A stretch of DNA of 49,667 bases, taken from Bacillus sp. 7884-1. GTDB taxonomy: Bacteria; Bacillota; Bacilli; Bacillales; Cytobacillaceae. The stretch covers positions 1 through 49,667 of the forward strand of contig NZ_NPDD01000153.1 in assembly GCF_002272245.1 (NCBI RefSeq), written 5' to 3'. The first letter of the stretch is position 1. Every line of letters begins with the position of its first letter. A program made the translations under genes and the position numbers. Under the pieces are notes generated by a model that made no database searches, had not been told where the DNA came from, and saw only the letters and a program-made list of their open reading frames with translations. Of this stretch, positions 46,363 through 49,667 are shown in pieces.

Positions 46363-49300
46363 ATGACCAAGAGTAAATTGAAGGCATTTAAGGTGATGAC
46401 TACTGCAGCTGTAACATCTTTACTTCTTTCATCATTTACAGTTTTTGCGGAAACGAATGAAACCTCAAACGAGTCACTATTTACCAACTCAGTATTGGAG
46501 ACTAGTTTGTTAGAGAACCAACAGACTGATCAAGAGAAGGTGACATTAGAGCAAGCCCACAAGCCAGTTGATTCTCAATATGCTCCTAACGATTCTGTAC
46601 GAGTGATTGTGGAAATGACAGGAGAACCTGTACACAGTGCTAAAGGAAATGAGGCTGAAAAGAAAAAATTAAAGCAAGCTCAAAAATCATTGATCCAAGA
46701 GATGAAAGAAACGAAAAAGTGGAATGTGAAAGAGCGACATCACTTTGTGACAGGTTTGAATGGCTTCAGTATGGATACACAGTTTAAAAATATCAAAGAA
46801 ATCGAAAAATTACCTGGAGTGGCTCGTGTACATATTGCACAAACCTATCAACAAACGATGAGCTCTAGCCAATCCATCGTACAAGCGAAAAAAGTATGGG
46901 AAGAGTTAGGGTACCATGGTGAGGGGATGGTGGTTGCTGTTGTCGATACCGGAGTGGACTATCGCCATCAAGATCTAACCTTGTCTGACAAAGGAAAAGA
47001 GAAAGCCAAGTGGTCTTCTGCCACTATAGAAGCTAAATTAGCTGAAACAGCTGTTGATGATCGCTGGTATACAGATAAAGTACCAACTGGTTACGATTGG
47101 GCTGACCGAGATCAAGATGTTCTCCCTCATGCTACCTCACATGGAATGCATGTAGCAGGAACGATTGGAGCCAATGGAACCGATGAAATAGACAGGGTAA
47201 AAGGGATTGCACCTGATGTACAGATCCTAGCGGAAAAAGTCTTTTCCGATTATTATGGAGGGGCATTTGCAGATGATATCATAGCCGGAATCAATCACGC
47301 GGTAGAAATGGATGCCGATGTCATCAACATGAGCTTAGGAACTGACGGTGCTTTTGTGGATGAAGAAGATCCAATCCAAAAAGCAGTTCGTACTGCTACA
47401 GAGAATGGAGTATTAGTGGTTGCAGCAGGTGGAAACGCATACTACAGTACTAGAAGTGGATCAACCGCATATTCTCATGCACCATATGCTCAGAATCCTG
47501 ATATTGGAGTAGTAGGAGCACCTGGTTCAAGTCCATTTGCTTTACAAGTAGCTTCTTATGAAAATGATAAAGTCCATATGGACACACTTACTCTTCCAGA
47601 TGGGAAACCACTTATTTACAAACGCCATGCAGGTTATGTTCAAATGGCAAATGTATTTGCTCCAGGTGAAGAGATTGAGTTAGTTTATGTAGGTTATGGT
47701 AGTACCCAGGATTTCGCTGGAAAAGATGTAAAGGACAAAATCGTGGTTGCAGAACAACAATGGGCGGGTAGTGAACAATACATACAATCTCCTACTCAAA
47801 AGAATGGAGCAAAAGGAGTAATAATGGTACCTTTAGCTACACTAGGAAATTATGCCAAATTACTTTTTTCTCCTTATGGCAACATTCCAGGAGTTAGTAC
47901 TGGGATTGCTGAAGGAAAGGACTTAATTCAACGTTTGAAAAATGGTGAAAAGATTAAGGTTAAAGTGGGTAAGGGAACCTTAATCGATAATAATACCAAG
48001 GGGACCATGTCTGGTTTCTCATCATATGGAGCACCGCATACCCTTGATTTTAAGCCTGAAATCACCGCACCTGGTGGTAAGATTTATTCTACTGTCATGG
48101 ATAACAAATATGAAATATATAGCGGAACTTCGATGGCTTCGCCACATGTAGCGGGTGCAGGAGCCCTAGTGTTACAGTCGCTTTATGAAAAAGGCGTGAC
48201 AAGAGGTTCAGATGCTATTTATCGGGCGAAAACAGCTTTGATGAATACAGCTCAAATCTTAATGGACCCTACAAAAGAAAGTAACATTCCATATTCTCCA
48301 CGTAAACAAGGTTCAGGGATGATGCAGATTGCTAATGCACTAAAAACACCTGTATTAGTCAAAGATAAGTTTGCTAATCCAGAAAATGCAGCTGCTGTGG
48401 AGTTAAAAGAGATTAAGCAAGATAAAGTGAAATTTATGCTGGAGGTAGAGGCGTTAGCGGGTAAATCTACCCCAGAAGAGATTACTTATGATGTCTACCT
48501 AGACCTTTTAACAGATGATACCGAGCAGAAAGACCTAGATTTAAATCGCGATGGGAAAATTGAAAAGACGATGGAAGTGCTAAAGCTAACAAGTAACCGG
48601 ATCGAAGGAGCAGCAGCGAAGATCAACGGAAAAGATTTTAGCCATACAACACCTGCCACCTTTACCGTAAAAAAAGGTCATCTTCAAGATTTAGAAGTGG
48701 ATATTAAACTTCCAGATGGATTGAAGAAAAATATATTTGTTGAGGGATTTGTTCGCTTTGTTCCGAAAAATGGAGATCAAGCTTCGATTCCGTCATTAAC
48801 CATTCCGTATATGGGCTTTTATGGTGACTGGGATCAACCTCAGAACTTAGATGCACCGATGTGGGACAAAAATGCATTTTTACAAGAAACAGCTCTATTT
48901 CCTTACTATGGTCAGAAAAACTGGCTTGGCAAACCACCTGTAGCACTTGGGTATGATAAAGCGGACAAAACATTCTCAGAAGAAAGAATGGCCATCTCTC
49001 CACATGCTGCGAATCAAGGTGTTTATTCGCAGTTTACCACCTTGCGGAATGTAAAAAAGGTGGACATGTACGTTGAAGATGCATCAGGTAATCGAGTTCG
49101 TTATCTTGGAGATTACAGTGATTTTACTGGAACAGGAGAACCGTGGAAATTCAGAAAAAATATAATGTCAAATGGCGAGTTCACTTGGGGTGGGTATATC
49201 TGGAATTTGAAATCAGATGATGGAAAATATGTTCCAGACGGAAAGTATCAATTTATTATGGAGAGCACATTAGATTATGAAGGAGCACGTCCACAAAAGA

Positions 49301-49667
49301 CTAAGCTTCCGATTAATATAGATTCTGTTGCACCAAAAGTAGAAAATATTCAAGTCAACAAAACACCAGAAAATAAGTATTTGATTACTTGGGACATGAT
49401 GGATAATGCAGGGGGAAGTGGCTTAACAAAATCGATGGTTTATGTCAATGGCAGTGCTAAATATATTACTGCAACACAAACGTCCTTGCTAGTAAATACT
49501 GAACCGAAAAGTGTAATCGTAGTACCATTTGACTGGGCTGGTAATGTCACTTATGAAGTATACGGAGAACGCTCGTATATAGATCAGTGGTTATTCCTTT
49601 CAGCGTGGGATGTATGGGGTAGACCAATAACGCAACAGGAGCCAGGTCATATTTTGGCAATTGGCAT
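46363..49667 (+). CDS. Secreted S8 subtilase, type B paralogue 4, cut by the window edge
   Basis: The frame is open from ATG 46363 (ribosome site AAAAAGGAGC) to the window end, giving 1101 codons. The leader MTKSKLKAFKVMTTAAVTSL is shared with the other type B genes, but the mature protein is the most divergent of the four. Triad: Asp195 (VVDTGVD), His260 in SHGMHVAG (Met in place of the nearly invariant Thr), Ser590 (SGTSMASPHV). The oxyanion segment reads VVAAGGNAYY. The EF-hand-type loop of its relatives is degraded here (residues 726-737, DLNRDGKIEKTM, no acidic residue at the last position). The C-terminus, about 70-100 residues by comparison, lies outside the window. Confidence 0.9.
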   Translation, partial: MTKSKLKAFKVMTTAAVTSLLLSSFTVFAETNETSNESLFTNSVLETSLLENQQTDQEKVTLEQAHKPVDSQYAPNDSVRVIVEMTGEPVHSAKGNEAEKKKLKQAQKSLIQEMKETKKWNVKERHHFVTGLNGFSMDTQFKNIKEIEKLPGVARVHIAQTYQQTMSSSQSIVQAKKVWEELGYHGEGMVVAVVDTGVDYRHQDLTLSDKGKEKAKWSSATIEAKLAETAVDDRWYTDKVPTGYDWADRDQDVLPHATSHGMHVAGTIGANGTDEIDRVKGIAPDVQILAEKVFSDYYGGAFADDIIAGINHAVEMDADVINMSLGTDGAFVDEEDPIQKAVRTATENGVLVVAAGGNAYYSTRSGSTAYSHAPYAQNPDIGVVGAPGSSPFALQVASYENDKVHMDTLTLPDGKPLIYKRHAGYVQMANVFAPGEEIELVYVGYGSTQDFAGKDVKDKIVVAEQQWAGSEQYIQSPTQKNGAKGVIMVPLATLGNYAKLLFSPYGNIPGVSTGIAEGKDLIQRLKNGEKIKVKVGKGTLIDNNTKGTMSGFSSYGAPHTLDFKPEITAPGGKIYSTVMDNKYEIYSGTSMASPHVAGAGALVLQSLYEKGVTRGSDAIYRAKTALMNTAQILMDPTKESNIPYSPRKQGSGMMQIANALKTPVLVKDKFANPENAAAVELKEIKQDKVKFMLEVEALAGKSTPEEITYDVYLDLLTDDTEQKDLDLNRDGKIEKTMEVLKLTSNRIEGAAAKINGKDFSHTTPATFTVKKGHLQDLEVDIKLPDGLKKNIFVEGFVRFVPKNGDQASIPSLTIPYMGFYGDWDQPQNLDAPMWDKNAFLQETALFPYYGQKNWLGKPPVALGYDKADKTFSEERMAISPHAANQGVYSQFTTLRNVKKVDMYVEDASGNRVRYLGDYSDFTGTGEPWKFRKNIMSNGEFTWGGYIWNLKSDDGKYVPDGKYQFIMESTLDYEGARPQKTKLPINIDSVAPKVENIQVNKTPENKYLITWDMMDNAGGSGLTKSMVYVNGSAKYITATQTSLLVNTEPKSVIVVPFDWAGNVTYEVYGERSYIDQWLFLSAWDVWGRPITQQEPGHILAIG

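Overview
The window is low-GC Firmicute DNA, most likely from a spore-forming Bacillaceae. This rests on AGGAGG-type ribosome sites, Gram-positive signal peptides, rho-independent hairpins, Lac-family PTS genes and Spo0A-box-like sites. No rRNA gene, complete tRNA gene or CRISPR array was seen. The species cannot be named from the sequence alone.

Layout. (1) 150-4289: a large secreted subtilase with cohesin-like and dockerin modules at its C-terminus. (2) 5364-8768: a secreted multimodular GH43-like enzyme behind a perfect palindromic operator, then a tiny membrane ORF. (3) 9351-13639: an operon of a BadF-type sugar kinase, a MupG/DUF871-family protein, a GlmU-like nucleotidyltransferase and a SIS-domain protein. 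(4) 14012-15943: a PRD/EIIA-type activator whose promoter shares a 45-bp element with that operon. (5) 16068-19706: a very large secreted protein, probably an (alpha/alpha)-type glycan-active enzyme. (6) 19854-24045: PTS EIIC, an RDD membrane protein, EIIB, EIIA and a GH4 phospho-beta-glycosidase. (7) 24330-26243: an SDR dehydrogenase (minus strand) and an M15 D,D-carboxypeptidase. (8) 26244-49667: a family array of five more secreted subtilases (one chimeric, the last cut by the window edge). It is interrupted by an IS110-family insertion with a nonsense codon, a MITE-like element and short repeat arrays.

How the parts may work together. Regions 2-6 read as one glycan-utilisation island. Extracellular enzymes would release an oligosaccharide, the Lac/cellobiose-type PTS would import and phosphorylate it, and GH4 and/or the MupG-like protein would cleave it. 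The kinase, SIS protein and nucleotidyltransferase suggest that an amino sugar is then isomerised, activated or recycled. The substrate is unknown.

The six subtilases form the second theme. All six have the same promoter architecture: a CCCCCAATTTACT block that includes the -35, a 16-17 bp spacer and a TACAAT-like -10. The five with enough upstream sequence also carry a TTCGACA (0A-box-like) site 107-132 bp above the -35. This looks like a co-regulated, repeatedly duplicated extracellular protease regulon, perhaps switched on at the onset of stationary phase or sporulation.
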